Shown: positions 17,296 to 25,656 of the stretch, in pieces
Numbering within the stretch: the first letter of the stretch is position 1
Layout: every line of letters begins with the position of its first letter
Assembly (NCBI RefSeq): GCF_036347055.1
Contig: NZ_CP108882.1
Span: forward strand, 6,622,001 to 6,686,000
Length of the DNA stretch: 64,000 nucleotides
Reading direction: 5' to 3'
From: Streptomyces sp. NBC_00820
GTDB lineage: Bacteria > Actinomycetota > Actinomycetes > Streptomycetales > Streptomycetaceae
The notes under the pieces: generated by a model
The model's input: only the letters and a program-made list of their open reading frames with translations
Told to the model about the DNA's origin: nothing
The model's database searches: none
Program-made: the position numbers and the translations under genes

Positions 17296-18150
17296 TCACG
17301 GCAGCTGGGCCGCGCGCGCCTCCCGCCGGTTGTCGCGGAAGTTGTTCACCCGGCGAGCCGTGGCGAACAGGGGGATCACCGCGCCCATGACCAGCTGCAG
17401 GGCGCAGCCCGTCTGGAGGAGCAGCTGTCCGCCCGGGGCGTCGAAGGCCCAGGCGGCCAGGAGGCCCATGGACAGGACGATCCAGACGAGCACCGCGCCG
17501 GCGAGGCGGCCACGCGGCTTCGGGTACTCGACCCGGCTCACCATCAGCCACGCCGTGCCCAGGATCGCCATGAGCGTCGCCGGGAAGGGCAGCTCCAGCA
17601 GCACGATGGAGACGACCGTGAGCGCGCCGAACGGCGAGGGCATGCCCTGGAAGATGCCGTCCTTCACCGTCACGCACGAGAAGCGCGCGAGGCGCAGGAC
17701 GACGGCCAGCAGGACGACGATCGCGCCGAGCGCCGCCACCCTCTGGTGCGCGTCGTCGGCGACCATGCCGTAGACGAGCACGAAGTAGGCGGGCGCGAGG
17801 CCGAAGCTGATGAGGTCGGAGAGGTTGTCCAGCTCCGCGCCCATCGGGGAGGAGCGCAGCTTCCTGGCCACCAGCCCGTCGAAGAGGTCGAAGACCGCCG
17901 CGCAGAGCATGAGGATGACCGCCGTGGCCGCGCTGTGGCGGGCCATGCCGGATTCCTGGCTGCCGGTGAGGTGCGGGATCAGGATCCCGGTGGTGGTGAA
18001 GTACACCGCCATGAAGCCGCACGTGGCGTTGCCGAGGGTGAGGGTGTCCGCTATCGACAGGCGGAGAGAAAGTGGCATCTCCTCCTCGTCGTCGACCTCC
18101 TCGGCCTCGGGCACCCAGCCCGCCTGAGTTTCAGGATCAATCACGGTCAA
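17296..18150 (-). CDS. pssA: CDP-diacylglycerol-serine O-phosphatidyltransferase
   Basis: A 284-residue integral membrane enzyme that makes phosphatidylserine from CDP-diacylglycerol and serine. The CDP-alcohol phosphotransferase signature DG-x2-AR-x7-G-x3-D-x3-D is complete: D91, G92, A95, R96, G104, D108, D112. About eight hydrophobic segments follow an acidic N-terminal tail. The preferred start is TTG 18150, which has GGGGTGA 6 nt upstream. A GTG two codons later is the alternative. The start overlaps the psd stop by 14 nt, so the pair is cotranslated and feeds phosphatidylserine to decarboxylation. Confidence 0.95.
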   Translation of the reverse strand: MTVIDPETQAGWVPEAEEVDDEEEMPLSLRLSIADTLTLGNATCGFMAVYFTTTGILIPHLTGSQESGMARHSAATAVILMLCAAVFDLFDGLVARKLRSSPMGAELDNLSDLISFGLAPAYFVLVYGMVADDAHQRVAALGAIVVLLAVVLRLARFSCVTVKDGIFQGMPSPFGALTVVSIVLLELPFPATLMAILGTAWLMVSRVEYPKPRGRLAGAVLVWIVLSMGLLAAWAFDAPGGQLLLQTGCALQLVMGAVIPLFATARRVNNFRDNRREARAAQLP

Positions 18151-18793
18151 TGCGAGTCACCCCAGCCACGGTCTTCTGCCCGACCTCGACCGCGACCTCC
18201 ACGCCCTCGGGCAGGTAGAGGTCGACACGCGAGCCGAAGCGGATCAGACCAATCCGGTCGCCCTGCTCGACCTTCGTGCCCTCAGGGATGTAGGGCACGA
18301 TGCGGCGGGCAACCGCGCCGGCGATCTGGATCATCTCGATGTCGCCGAGTTCGGTGTCGAAATGCCAGACTACGCGCTCGTTGTTCTCGCTCTCCTTGTT
18401 GAAAGCCGGAACAAAGCCGCCGGGGATGTGCTCGACCGACGTGACCGTGCCGGAAAGCGGCGCGCGGTTGACGTGGACGTTGAGCGGGCTCATGAAGATC
18501 GCGACGCGCGTGCGGCCGTCCTTCCACGGCATGATGCTCTGCACCACACCGTCGGCGGGGGAGATGACCCGGCCCTGGGTGATCTCCCGCTCGGGGTCGC
18601 GGAAGAACCACAGCATGCCCGCCGCGAGCGCGGTGGCGGGTACGGCGACGGCCTTGGCGACGCCCGAGCGGCGGGCGCGGGCCAGGCTGAGGGCTGCGGT
18701 GGCGACGGTCGGAAGAAGCCACGGCGATGCTCCGCGCGCGAGGCGTACGCCGGCTCGGCTGTCGCGAGGTGCAGAGGTTTGGCTGTGGGGCAT
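18137..18793 (-). CDS. psd: Phosphatidylserine decarboxylase proenzyme
   Basis: A 218-residue pyruvoyl enzyme of the short archaeal/actinobacterial Psd type that converts phosphatidylserine to phosphatidylethanolamine. The self-cleavage site is RFGSR (185-189); Ser188 becomes the pyruvoyl group. The alpha-chain sequence after it is short (about 31 residues). A hydrophobic N-terminal segment at about 46-64 anchors it to the membrane, and FMSPLNVHVNRAP is the conserved histidine region. ATG start with GAAGGT upstream. First gene of the psd-pssA pair. Confidence 0.95.
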   Translation of the reverse strand: MPHSQTSAPRDSRAGVRLARGASPWLLPTVATAALSLARARRSGVAKAVAVPATALAAGMLWFFRDPEREITQGRVISPADGVVQSIMPWKDGRTRVAIFMSPLNVHVNRAPLSGTVTSVEHIPGGFVPAFNKESENNERVVWHFDTELGDIEMIQIAGAVARRIVPYIPEGTKVEQGDRIGLIRFGSRVDLYLPEGVEVAVEVGQKTVAGVTRIDRD

Positions 18794-18927
18794 GGATGAC
18801 CTTCGTAGCGGATGAGGCCGCGCGGTGAACGGGGACGGCGGCGTTTCCGGGATCGTACCGGGAGCGGGTTACAACTGGGCAAGCCAGGAAGCCGAGTCGG
18901 CGGCTGAAGACTATCGGCAAGCCGCCG

Positions 18928-18964
18928 ACGGGGTGTGATCTTCTTCTCGAAGAAAACACCCCGT
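18928..18964 (-). terminator. Terminator of the ethylmalonyl-CoA operon
   Basis: Nine-bp stem ACGGGGTGT / ACACCCCGT with a second inner stem TTCTT/AAGAA, starting 11 nt past the acyl-CoA dehydrogenase stop. It separates the operon from psd-pssA. Confidence 0.7.
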
Positions 18965-18974
18965 TTCCGGACAA

Positions 18975-20180
18975 TCAGCCCTGGAATCGATATTCTTCGA
19001 GCAACCTGCGCCCGATGATCATTTTCTGGATCTCGGCGGTGCCTTCACCGATGAGCAGCATCGGAGCTTCCCGGTAAAGGCGTTCGATCTCGTACTCCTT
19101 CGAGAAGCCGTAGCCGCCGTGGATCCGGAAGGCGTCCTCCACGACTTCCTTGCAGTATTCGGAGGCGAGGTACTTCGCCATCCCTGCTTCGAGGTCGTTT
19201 CGCTCCCCGGAGTCCTTTTTGCGTGCCGCGTTGACCATCATCGCATGCGCGGCCTCGACCTTGGTGGCCATTTCGGCCAGTTTGAACTGGATCGCCTGGT
19301 GCTGGGCGATCGGCTTGCCGAAGGTGTGCCGCTGCTGGGCGTACGAGACGCCCAGTTCGAACGCACGCTGCGCGACGCCGCAGCCACGTGCCGCGACATT
19401 CACGCGGCCGACCTCGACTCCGTCCATCATTTGGTAAAAACCTCGGCCGGTGACGCCGCCGAGCACCCGGTCGGCCGGAACGCGCAGGCCGTCCATGATC
19501 AACTCGGTGGTGTCGACACCCTTGTAGCCCATCTTGTCGATCTTGCCGGGGATCGTGAGGCCGGGACGGACCTCGCCGAAGCCGGGCTCCTTCTCCACCA
19601 GGAAGGTCGTCATCGACTTGTGGGGGGCCGTGCCCTCGGGGTGTCCTTCGTCACTTCGTACGAGGACGGCCACGAGCGAGGACGTTCCGCCGTTCGTCAG
19701 CCACATCTTCTGGCCGTTCAGGACGTACTCATCGCCGTCCCTGACCGCCTTCGACGTGATCGCCGACACATCGGAGCCCAGGGCCGGCTCCGACATCGAG
19801 AACGCGCCCCGGATGTCGCCGGCCGCCATGCGCGGCAGGAAGTGGTCCTTCTGCTCCTGCGTGCCGTGCTGCTTGAGCATGTACGCCACGATGAAGTGCG
19901 TGTTGATGATGCCGGACACCGACATCCAGCCGCGGGCGATCTCCTCCACGCACAGCGCGTAGGTGAGGAGCGACTCGCCCAGGCCCCCGTACTCCTCGGG
20001 AATCATCAGGCCGAACAGGCCGAGTTCCTTCAGGCCGTCCACGATCGCCTGCGGGTACTCGTCGCGGTGCTCCAGCTCGGTCGCGACCGGGATGATCTCC
20101 TTGTCGACGAAGTCCCGGACGGTGGAGAGGATCTCCTGCTGGATGTCGGTCAGACCGGCGGTCTGGGCGAGGCGCGCCAT
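18975..20180 (-). CDS. Acyl-CoA dehydrogenase, probable methylsuccinyl-CoA dehydrogenase
   Basis: A 401-residue FAD flavoenzyme. It has the SEPALGSDVSA and LTNGGTSSLVAV core motifs, the VEVGRVNVAARGCGVAQRAFE helix and LIGEGTAEIQ near the C-terminus with the glutamate in the position of the catalytic base of short-chain enzymes. By position in the ccr operon it is the candidate for methylsuccinyl-CoA to mesaconyl-CoA oxidation. The experimentally known alphaproteobacterial enzyme is longer, so the assignment rests on context. The ATG at 20180 follows the MaoC stop by 2 nt and has GGAGAAGTAGAG upstream. The frame remains open for 65 codons upstream, but that part overlaps the MaoC gene. Confidence 0.93.
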   Translation of the reverse strand: MARLAQTAGLTDIQQEILSTVRDFVDKEIIPVATELEHRDEYPQAIVDGLKELGLFGLMIPEEYGGLGESLLTYALCVEEIARGWMSVSGIINTHFIVAYMLKQHGTQEQKDHFLPRMAAGDIRGAFSMSEPALGSDVSAITSKAVRDGDEYVLNGQKMWLTNGGTSSLVAVLVRSDEGHPEGTAPHKSMTTFLVEKEPGFGEVRPGLTIPGKIDKMGYKGVDTTELIMDGLRVPADRVLGGVTGRGFYQMMDGVEVGRVNVAARGCGVAQRAFELGVSYAQQRHTFGKPIAQHQAIQFKLAEMATKVEAAHAMMVNAARKKDSGERNDLEAGMAKYLASEYCKEVVEDAFRIHGGYGFSKEYEIERLYREAPMLLIGEGTAEIQKMIIGRRLLEEYRFQG

Positions 20181-20182
20181 CT

Positions 20183-20707
20183 CTACTTCTCCGTCTTTGC
20201 CGTAGGTGCGTTCAGCTCGGGGCGGCCGGGCTGCTCGCCGCCGCGCTCCTTGATGTACGTCTCGGTCGGCACCATCACCTTGCGGCGGAATACGCACACC
20301 AGGGTGCCGTCCTGCTTGTAGCCCTTGGTCTCGACGTGGACGATCCCGCGGTCGTTCTTCGACTTCGACGGCCACTTGTCGAGCACGGTCGTCTGGCCGT
20401 AGATCGTGTCGCCGTGGAAGGTCGGCGCCACGTGCTTGAGCGACTCGATCTCCAGGTTGGCGATCGCCTTGCCGGAGACGTCCGGGACGGACATGCCGAG
20501 CAGGAGGGAGTAGATGTAGTTCCCGACGACGACGTTCTTGCCGAAGTCGGTCGTGTTCTCCGCGTAGTTGGCGTCCATGTGGAGCGGGTGGTGGTTCATG
20601 GTGAGGAGACAGAACAGGTGGTCGTCGTACTCCGTGACCGTCTTTCCCGGCCAGTGCTTGTACGTCGCCCCGACCTCGAACTCCTCGTAGGTGCGCCCGA
20701 ACTGCAT
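20183..20707 (-). CDS. MaoC-family dehydratase, probable mesaconyl-CoA hydratase
   Basis: A 174-residue hotdog-fold hydratase. The start reads MQFGRTYEEFEVGATYKHW, and TVTEYDDHLFCLLTMNHHPLH corresponds to the MaoC substrate site with its Asp/His pair (T-E-x-D-...-N-x2-P-x-H). It would interconvert mesaconyl-CoA and beta-methylmalyl-CoA in the ethylmalonyl-CoA pathway. It is about half the size of the known double-hotdog proteobacterial enzyme, so it probably works as a dimer. GGAGGC stands 6 nt before the ATG; its start region is 3 nt from the lyase stop. Confidence 0.9.
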   Translation of the reverse strand: MQFGRTYEEFEVGATYKHWPGKTVTEYDDHLFCLLTMNHHPLHMDANYAENTTDFGKNVVVGNYIYSLLLGMSVPDVSGKAIANLEIESLKHVAPTFHGDTIYGQTTVLDKWPSKSKNDRGIVHVETKGYKQDGTLVCVFRRKVMVPTETYIKERGGEQPGRPELNAPTAKTEK

Positions 20708-20709
20708 GC

Positions 20710-21669
20710 TCACGCCTCCGGAATCTCGAACTTGCTGGTGCGCTGCATGCCCGCGGCCCGGCCCTTGCCGGAGATGACCAGGGCCATCTTGCGGCTGGCC
20801 TCGTCGATCATCTCGTCGCCGAGCATCGCCGAGCCCTTCTTGCCGCCGGCCTCGGACGTGCAGTAGTCGTACGCGTCCAGGATCAGCTCGGCGTGGTCGA
20901 AGTCCTCCTGGGAGGGCGAGAAGATCTCGTTGGACGCCTCGACCTGGCCCGGGTGCAGCACCCACTTGCCGTCGAAGCCGAGCGCGGCGGCGCGCCGGGC
21001 GACCTCGCGGTAGCCGTCGACGTTACGGATCTGCAGGTAGGGGCCGTCGATCGCCTGGAGGTCGTTGGCGCGGGCGGCCATCAGGATCTTCATCAGGATG
21101 TAGTGGTAGGCGTCCGCCGGGTAGCCGGGCGGCTGCTCGCCCACCACGAGGGTCTTCATGTTGATCGACGCCATGAAGTCGGCCGGGCCGAAGATGATCG
21201 TCTCCACGCGCGGGGACGCCTGGGCGATCTCGTTGACGTTGTTCAGGCCCTGGGCGTTCTCGATCTGCGCCTCGATGCCGATCCGGCCGACCTCGAAGCC
21301 CATCGTCTTCTCGATCTGGGTCAGCAGCAGGTCGAGCGCGACGACCTGCTGGGCGGTCTGCACCTTCGGCAGCATGATGCAGTCGAGGTTCTGGCCGGCG
21401 CCCTCGACCACCGTCACGACGTCGCGGTACGTCCACTCGGTCGTCCAGTCGTTGACGCGCACGACCCGCGTCTTGCCCGTCCAGTCACCCTCGTTGAGGA
21501 ACTTGACGATGGTGTGCCGCGCCTCGGGCTTGGCGAGCGGCGCGCACGCGTCCTCCAGGTCCAGGAAGACCTGGTCGGCGGGGAGGCCCTGCGCCTTCTC
21601 CAGGAAGCGCGGGTTGCTCCCGGGCACGGCGAGGCAGGAACGCCGCGGACGAAGACGGTTGACGGTCAT
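20710..21669 (-). CDS. mcl: HpcH/HpaI aldolase (CitE-like): malyl-CoA/beta-methylmalyl-CoA lyase
   Basis: A 319-residue TIM-barrel lyase of the CitE/Mcl family. It has RPRRSCLAVPGSNPRF at the start, DLEDACAP (metal and CoA site), VRVNDWTT, MLPKVQT, IEAQIENAQGL and FGPADFMASI. It would cleave beta-methylmalyl-CoA to glyoxylate and propionyl-CoA, or act on L-malyl-CoA. The length matches characterised Mcl enzymes. Its ATG overlaps the mutase stop (ATGA). The C-terminal residues beyond about 270 include KKGSAMLGDEMIDEA. Confidence 0.92.
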   Translation of the reverse strand: MTVNRLRPRRSCLAVPGSNPRFLEKAQGLPADQVFLDLEDACAPLAKPEARHTIVKFLNEGDWTGKTRVVRVNDWTTEWTYRDVVTVVEGAGQNLDCIMLPKVQTAQQVVALDLLLTQIEKTMGFEVGRIGIEAQIENAQGLNNVNEIAQASPRVETIIFGPADFMASINMKTLVVGEQPPGYPADAYHYILMKILMAARANDLQAIDGPYLQIRNVDGYREVARRAAALGFDGKWVLHPGQVEASNEIFSPSQEDFDHAELILDAYDYCTSEAGGKKGSAMLGDEMIDEASRKMALVISGKGRAAGMQRTSKFEIPEA

Positions 21670-23837
21670 GCGGGGACCTCCAGGGGGTCGAGCTTGTTCG
21701 CTTTCCGGATCTCGTCGACGATGCGGCCGATAATTCCGGTGATGTCGAAGTCCTTCGGGGTGAACACCGCGGCCACTCCTTCGGCGCGGAGAAGTTCGGC
21801 GTCACCGTTCGGGATGATGCCACCTGCGATCACGGGTATATCTGTGGCACCGGCCACACGCAGCCGCTGGAGTACGTCGGGCACCAGCTGGGCGTGCGAG
21901 CCGGAGAGGATGGACAGGCCCACGGCGTGGACGTCCTCCGCCAGGGCCGCGTCCACGATCTGCTCGGGCGTCAGCCGGATGCCCTGGTAGACCACCTCGA
22001 AACCCGCGTCACGGGCCCGCACGGCGATCTGCTCGGCGCCGTTGGAGTGGCCGTCCAGGCCCGGCTTGCCGACCAGGAAGCGCAGCTTGCCCACGCCCAG
22101 GTCGCGGGCGGTGACGTCCACCCTGGCGCGGACGTCCGCCATGGCCGAGCCCGGCTCGGCGGGAACGGCCACCGGCGCCGAGGAGACCCCGGTCGGGGCC
22201 CGGTACTCGCCGAACACCTCGCGCAGCGCGCCCGCCCACTCGCCGGTGGTCACCCCGGCGCGGGCGCACTCCAGCGTGGCCGCCATGAGGTTGCCGGTGC
22301 CCTTGGCGGCCTCCTTCAGCCGCTCCAGCGCCTTGCAGGGGCGCGGGTGGTTGAACGGCGGCTGGTAGCGCGTGTCCCGCCAGGTGCCCATCGCCTCGAT
22401 GACGCGGGCCTCGACCGCCGGGTCGACCGTCTGGATCGCGGTGTCCAGGTCGGCCGTGAGCGGATTCGGCTCGGTCGTCTCGAAGATGTTGACGCCGACG
22501 ATCTTCTCCTGCCCGGACTCGATGCGGGCCCGGCGCTCGGCGTGCGAGGCGACCAGCTGCGCCTTGAGGTAGCCGGACTCGACGGCGGCCATCGCGCCGC
22601 CCATCGCCTCGATCCGGTCCATCTCGGCGAGGCACTCCTCGACGAGCGTGCTCACCTTCGCCTCGATGACGTGCGAGCCCGCGAAGATGTCCTCGTACTC
22701 CAGCAGGTCACTCTCGTGCGCCAGCACCTGCTGGATGCGCAGGCTCCACTGCTGGTCCCACGGCCGGGGCAGCCCCAGCGCCTCGTTCCAGGCGGGGAGT
22801 TGCACGGCGCGGGCGCGGGCGTCCTTGGAGAGGGTCACGGCCAGCATCTCCAGTACGATCCGCTGGACGTTGTTCTCCGGCTGCGCCTCGGTCAGGCCCA
22901 GGGAGTTGACCTGGACGCCGTAGCGGAAGCGGCGCTGCTTGGGGTTCTCGATGCCGTACCGCTCCCGGGTGACCTTGTCCCAGATGCGGCCGAAGGCGCG
23001 CATCTTGCACATCTCCTCGACGAAGCGGACGCCCGCGTTGACGAAGAAGGAGATACGGGCCACCACGTCGCCCATGCGCTCGGCCGGCACCTGGCCGGAG
23101 TCGCGCACGGCGTCGAGGACGGCGATGGCGGTGGACATCGCGTACGCGATCTCCTGCACCGGAGTGGCCCCGGCCTCCTGCAGGTGGTAGCTGCAGATGT
23201 TGATCGGGTTCCACTTGGGGATGTGGGAGACCGTGTACGCGATCATGTCCGTCGTCAGGCGGAGCGACGGTCCCGGCGGGAAGACGTGCGTGCCCCGGGA
23301 GAGGTACTCCTTGACGATGTCGTTCTGGGTCGTCCCCTGGAGCTGCGTGATGTCCACGCCCTGTTCCTCGGCGACGACCTGGTAGAGCGCCAGCATCCAC
23401 ATGGCGGTGGCGTTGATCGTCATCGAGGTGTTCATCTGCTCCAGGGGGATGTCCTGGAACAGCCGGCGCATGTCACCGAGGTGCGAGACGGGCACGCCGA
23501 CCCGGCCGACCTCGCCGCGGGCGAGGATGTGGTCGGGGTCGTAGCCGGTCTGTGTCGGCAGGTCGAACGCCACCGACAGGCCGGTCTGGCCCTTGGCGAG
23601 GTTGCGCCGGTACAGCTCGTTGGACGCCTCGGCCGTGGAGTGGCCGGCGTACGTGCGCATGAGCCACGGCCGGTCCCTTTCTTTTTGCGCCTGCGGCGCA
23701 GGGTGCTCCGTGCCGGTGCCGACGTTCCTCAGCCCGCGGTCGCTGCGCTCCCTCGGCTTCGTCTCTTTCGGCACCGGCGCGCCCTGAGCCGCAGGCGCGG
23801 GCTCCCGTACACCGTCGGCAGGCTGACGCTCTGTCAT
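21666..23837 (-). CDS. ecm: Coenzyme B12-dependent ethylmalonyl-CoA mutase
   Basis: A 723-residue single-chain mutase of the MeaA type that converts ethylmalonyl-CoA to methylsuccinyl-CoA. The N-terminal half is a methylmalonyl-CoA-mutase-like barrel (TYAGHSTAEASNELYRRN, FDLPTQTGYDPDH, MTINATAMW). The C-terminal cobalamin domain has the base-off motif D-G-H-S-N-G at about 592-597 (GKPGLDGHSNGAEQ) and SILSGSHAQLVP. The N-terminal 45 residues are Pro/Glu/Arg-rich and probably unstructured. GAGGTC upstream of the ATG; it follows ccr by 17 nt. Confidence 0.95.
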   Translation of the reverse strand: MTERQPADGVREPAPAAQGAPVPKETKPRERSDRGLRNVGTGTEHPAPQAQKERDRPWLMRTYAGHSTAEASNELYRRNLAKGQTGLSVAFDLPTQTGYDPDHILARGEVGRVGVPVSHLGDMRRLFQDIPLEQMNTSMTINATAMWMLALYQVVAEEQGVDITQLQGTTQNDIVKEYLSRGTHVFPPGPSLRLTTDMIAYTVSHIPKWNPINICSYHLQEAGATPVQEIAYAMSTAIAVLDAVRDSGQVPAERMGDVVARISFFVNAGVRFVEEMCKMRAFGRIWDKVTRERYGIENPKQRRFRYGVQVNSLGLTEAQPENNVQRIVLEMLAVTLSKDARARAVQLPAWNEALGLPRPWDQQWSLRIQQVLAHESDLLEYEDIFAGSHVIEAKVSTLVEECLAEMDRIEAMGGAMAAVESGYLKAQLVASHAERRARIESGQEKIVGVNIFETTEPNPLTADLDTAIQTVDPAVEARVIEAMGTWRDTRYQPPFNHPRPCKALERLKEAAKGTGNLMAATLECARAGVTTGEWAGALREVFGEYRAPTGVSSAPVAVPAEPGSAMADVRARVDVTARDLGVGKLRFLVGKPGLDGHSNGAEQIAVRARDAGFEVVYQGIRLTPEQIVDAALAEDVHAVGLSILSGSHAQLVPDVLQRLRVAGATDIPVIAGGIIPNGDAELLRAEGVAAVFTPKDFDITGIIGRIVDEIRKANKLDPLEVPA

Positions 23838-23854
23838 CTATGACCTCGGGGTGC

Positions 23855-25198
23855 TCAGATGTTGCGGAAGCGGTTGATGGCGTCGACGTGCTTGGCGCGC
23901 ATCTCCTCGTCGCGCACGCCCATGCCCTCCTCGGGGGCCAGGCACAGCACGCCGACCTTGCCCTGGTGGAGGTTGCGGTGCACGTCGTAGGCCGCCTGGC
24001 CGGTCTCCTCCAGGGAGTAGACCTTCGACAGCGTCGGGTGGATCTTGCCCTTCGCGACGAGCCGGTTGGCCTCCCAGGCCTCGCGGTAGTTGGCGAAGTG
24101 CGAGCCGATGATCCGCTTCAGGGACATCCACAGGTAGCGGTTGTCGTACTCGTGGTTGTAGCCCGAGGTCGAGGCACAGGTGACGATCGTGCCGCCCTTG
24201 CGGGTGACGTAGACCGAGGCGCCGAAGGTCTCGCGGCCGGGGTGCTCGAAGACGATGTCGACGTCCTCGCCGCCGGTGAGTTCGCGGATGCGCTTGCCGA
24301 AGCGCTTCCACTCCTTGGGGTCCTGGGTGTGCTCGTCCTTCCAGAACCTGTAGTCCTCGGCGTTGCGGTCGATGATCGCCTCGGCGCCCATGGCGCGGCA
24401 GATCTCCGCCTTCTGCGGGCTGCTCACCACGCAGATGGGGTTGGCGCCGCCGGCGAGGGCGAACTGCGTTGCGTAGGAGCCCAGTCCGCCGCTCGCGCCC
24501 CAGATGAGGACGTTGTCGCCCTGCTTCATGCCGGCGCCGTTGCGGGAGACCAGCTGGCGGTAGGCGGTGGAGTTGACCAGGCCGGGGGCCGCCGCCTCCT
24601 CCCACGACAGGTGCGCGGGCTTCGGCATCAGCTGGTTGGACTTGACGAGCGCTATCTCCGCCAGGCCGCCGAAGTTGGTCTCGAAGCCCCAGATGCGCTG
24701 CTCGGGGTCGAGCATCGTGTCGTTGTGGCCGTCCGAGGACTCCAGCTCGACGGAGAGGCAGTGCGCGACGACCTCGTCGCCGGGCTTCCAGGCGTTGACG
24801 CCCGGGCCGGTGCGCAGCACGACGCCCGCGAGGTCGGAACCGATGATGTGGTACGGCAGGTCGTGGCGCTTGGTCAGCTCCGAGAGCTTGCCGTAGCGCT
24901 CCAGGAAGCCGAACGTCGACAGCGGCTCGAAGATCGAGGTCCAGACCGAGTTGTAGTTGACCGAGGAGGCCATGACGGCCACCAGGGCTTCGCCCGGGCC
25001 CAGTTCGGGCACCGGCACCTCGTCCAGGTGGATCGACTTGCGCGGGTCCTTGTCGCGGGTCTCCAGGCCCGCGAACATCTCCGTCTCGTCCTTGTGCACG
25101 GTGATCGCGCGGTACGAGTCGGGGAGCGGCAGAGCGGCGAAGTCGGCCGACGTGGAGTCGGGCGACTGGATCGCGTCGAGGATGTCCTTCACGGTCAC
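23855..25198 (-). CDS. ccr: Crotonyl-CoA carboxylase/reductase
   Basis: A 447-residue medium-chain reductase that reductively carboxylates crotonyl-CoA to ethylmalonyl-CoA with NADPH and CO2, the committed step of the ethylmalonyl-CoA pathway and a source of ethylmalonyl extender units for polyketides. Visible marks are YHIIGSDLAGVVLRTGPGV, the GASGGLGSYATQFALAGGAN nucleotide site, VFEHPGRETFGAS and RIIGSHFANYREAWEANRL. GTG 25198 is the start: GGAGG lies 7 nt upstream and the product starts VTVKDILDAIQS like known Ccr proteins. The open frame continues 95 codons further without support. A promoter with a palindrome lies about 275-300 nt upstream. Confidence 0.96.
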   Translation of the reverse strand: MTVKDILDAIQSPDSTSADFAALPLPDSYRAITVHKDETEMFAGLETRDKDPRKSIHLDEVPVPELGPGEALVAVMASSVNYNSVWTSIFEPLSTFGFLERYGKLSELTKRHDLPYHIIGSDLAGVVLRTGPGVNAWKPGDEVVAHCLSVELESSDGHNDTMLDPEQRIWGFETNFGGLAEIALVKSNQLMPKPAHLSWEEAAAPGLVNSTAYRQLVSRNGAGMKQGDNVLIWGASGGLGSYATQFALAGGANPICVVSSPQKAEICRAMGAEAIIDRNAEDYRFWKDEHTQDPKEWKRFGKRIRELTGGEDVDIVFEHPGRETFGASVYVTRKGGTIVTCASTSGYNHEYDNRYLWMSLKRIIGSHFANYREAWEANRLVAKGKIHPTLSKVYSLEETGQAAYDVHRNLHQGKVGVLCLAPEEGMGVRDEEMRAKHVDAINRFRNI

Positions 25199-25471
25199 GG
25201 TGTTGCCTCCGGCGGTGAGCACCCTGAGGGAGGGGTGCTGGGGGTTCGTCGGTGCTGCTGGAAGAGCGCTTGAGGTCTTGCGTGAGAGTGGTGCCGTCGG
25301 TTCGGCGGGGGTGGTGCTTCGGCGGCGCTTTGTGGCGCGGAAGGTTGCCTGTGACGCAGGCGCCCGGGCGCGCAAGCTCGGGATCCCCCCTGCTCGGTCG
25401 AGCCCAGGAGAGGCTTGCGGGGACAGCCGGCGTACGTATGGTCTCTGCACGCCGGCCGCCCGGACACAATC

Positions 25472-25500
25472 AACGTATGACACCGCGTGTCAGGTCGCAA
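25472..25500 (-). promoter_or_regulatory. Predicted ccr operon promoter
   Basis: Minus-strand TTGCGA (25500-25495), 17-nt spacer, TACGTT (25477-25472): a good fit to the Streptomyces vegetative consensus (TTGACN / TANNNT). It would drive ccr-ecm-mcl-maoC-acd. Confidence 0.65.
25478..25492. promoter_or_regulatory. Perfect 15-bp operator-like inverted repeat TGACACCGCGTGTCA
   Basis: TGACAC and GTGTCA arms around CGC, lying wholly inside the -35/-10 spacer of the predicted ccr promoter. This placement is typical of a repressor site. The adjacent TetR gene is the obvious candidate binder, by inference only. Confidence 0.65.
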
Positions 25501-25656
25501 GGCACTGAGTGCCAGGAGTTCGTCTCAGATGAAATCTTTACGTAACAAATGAGCGATGATCGATCGAACGGGCTCTGAAAACCGCCGGAAAACGCCCTCT
25601 GACATGCCAAAACGGCCACCCCGGCGGGGTGGCCGTCATCACAGCGGATCGGTGCC

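Larger units (their letters stand above)
25199..25656. other. Long leader and upstream region of ccr
   Basis: About 460 nt without a gene. It contains the ccr promoter/operator (25472-25500), implying an mRNA leader of about 265 nt, and then AT-richer sequence (25500-25600) before the palindromic element. No riboswitch fold was recognised. Confidence 0.55.

Noticed and set aside
22009..22635. Minus-strand ORF inside ecm
   Set aside because: Shadow frame with Arg/Gly-rich composition inside a well-supported gene.
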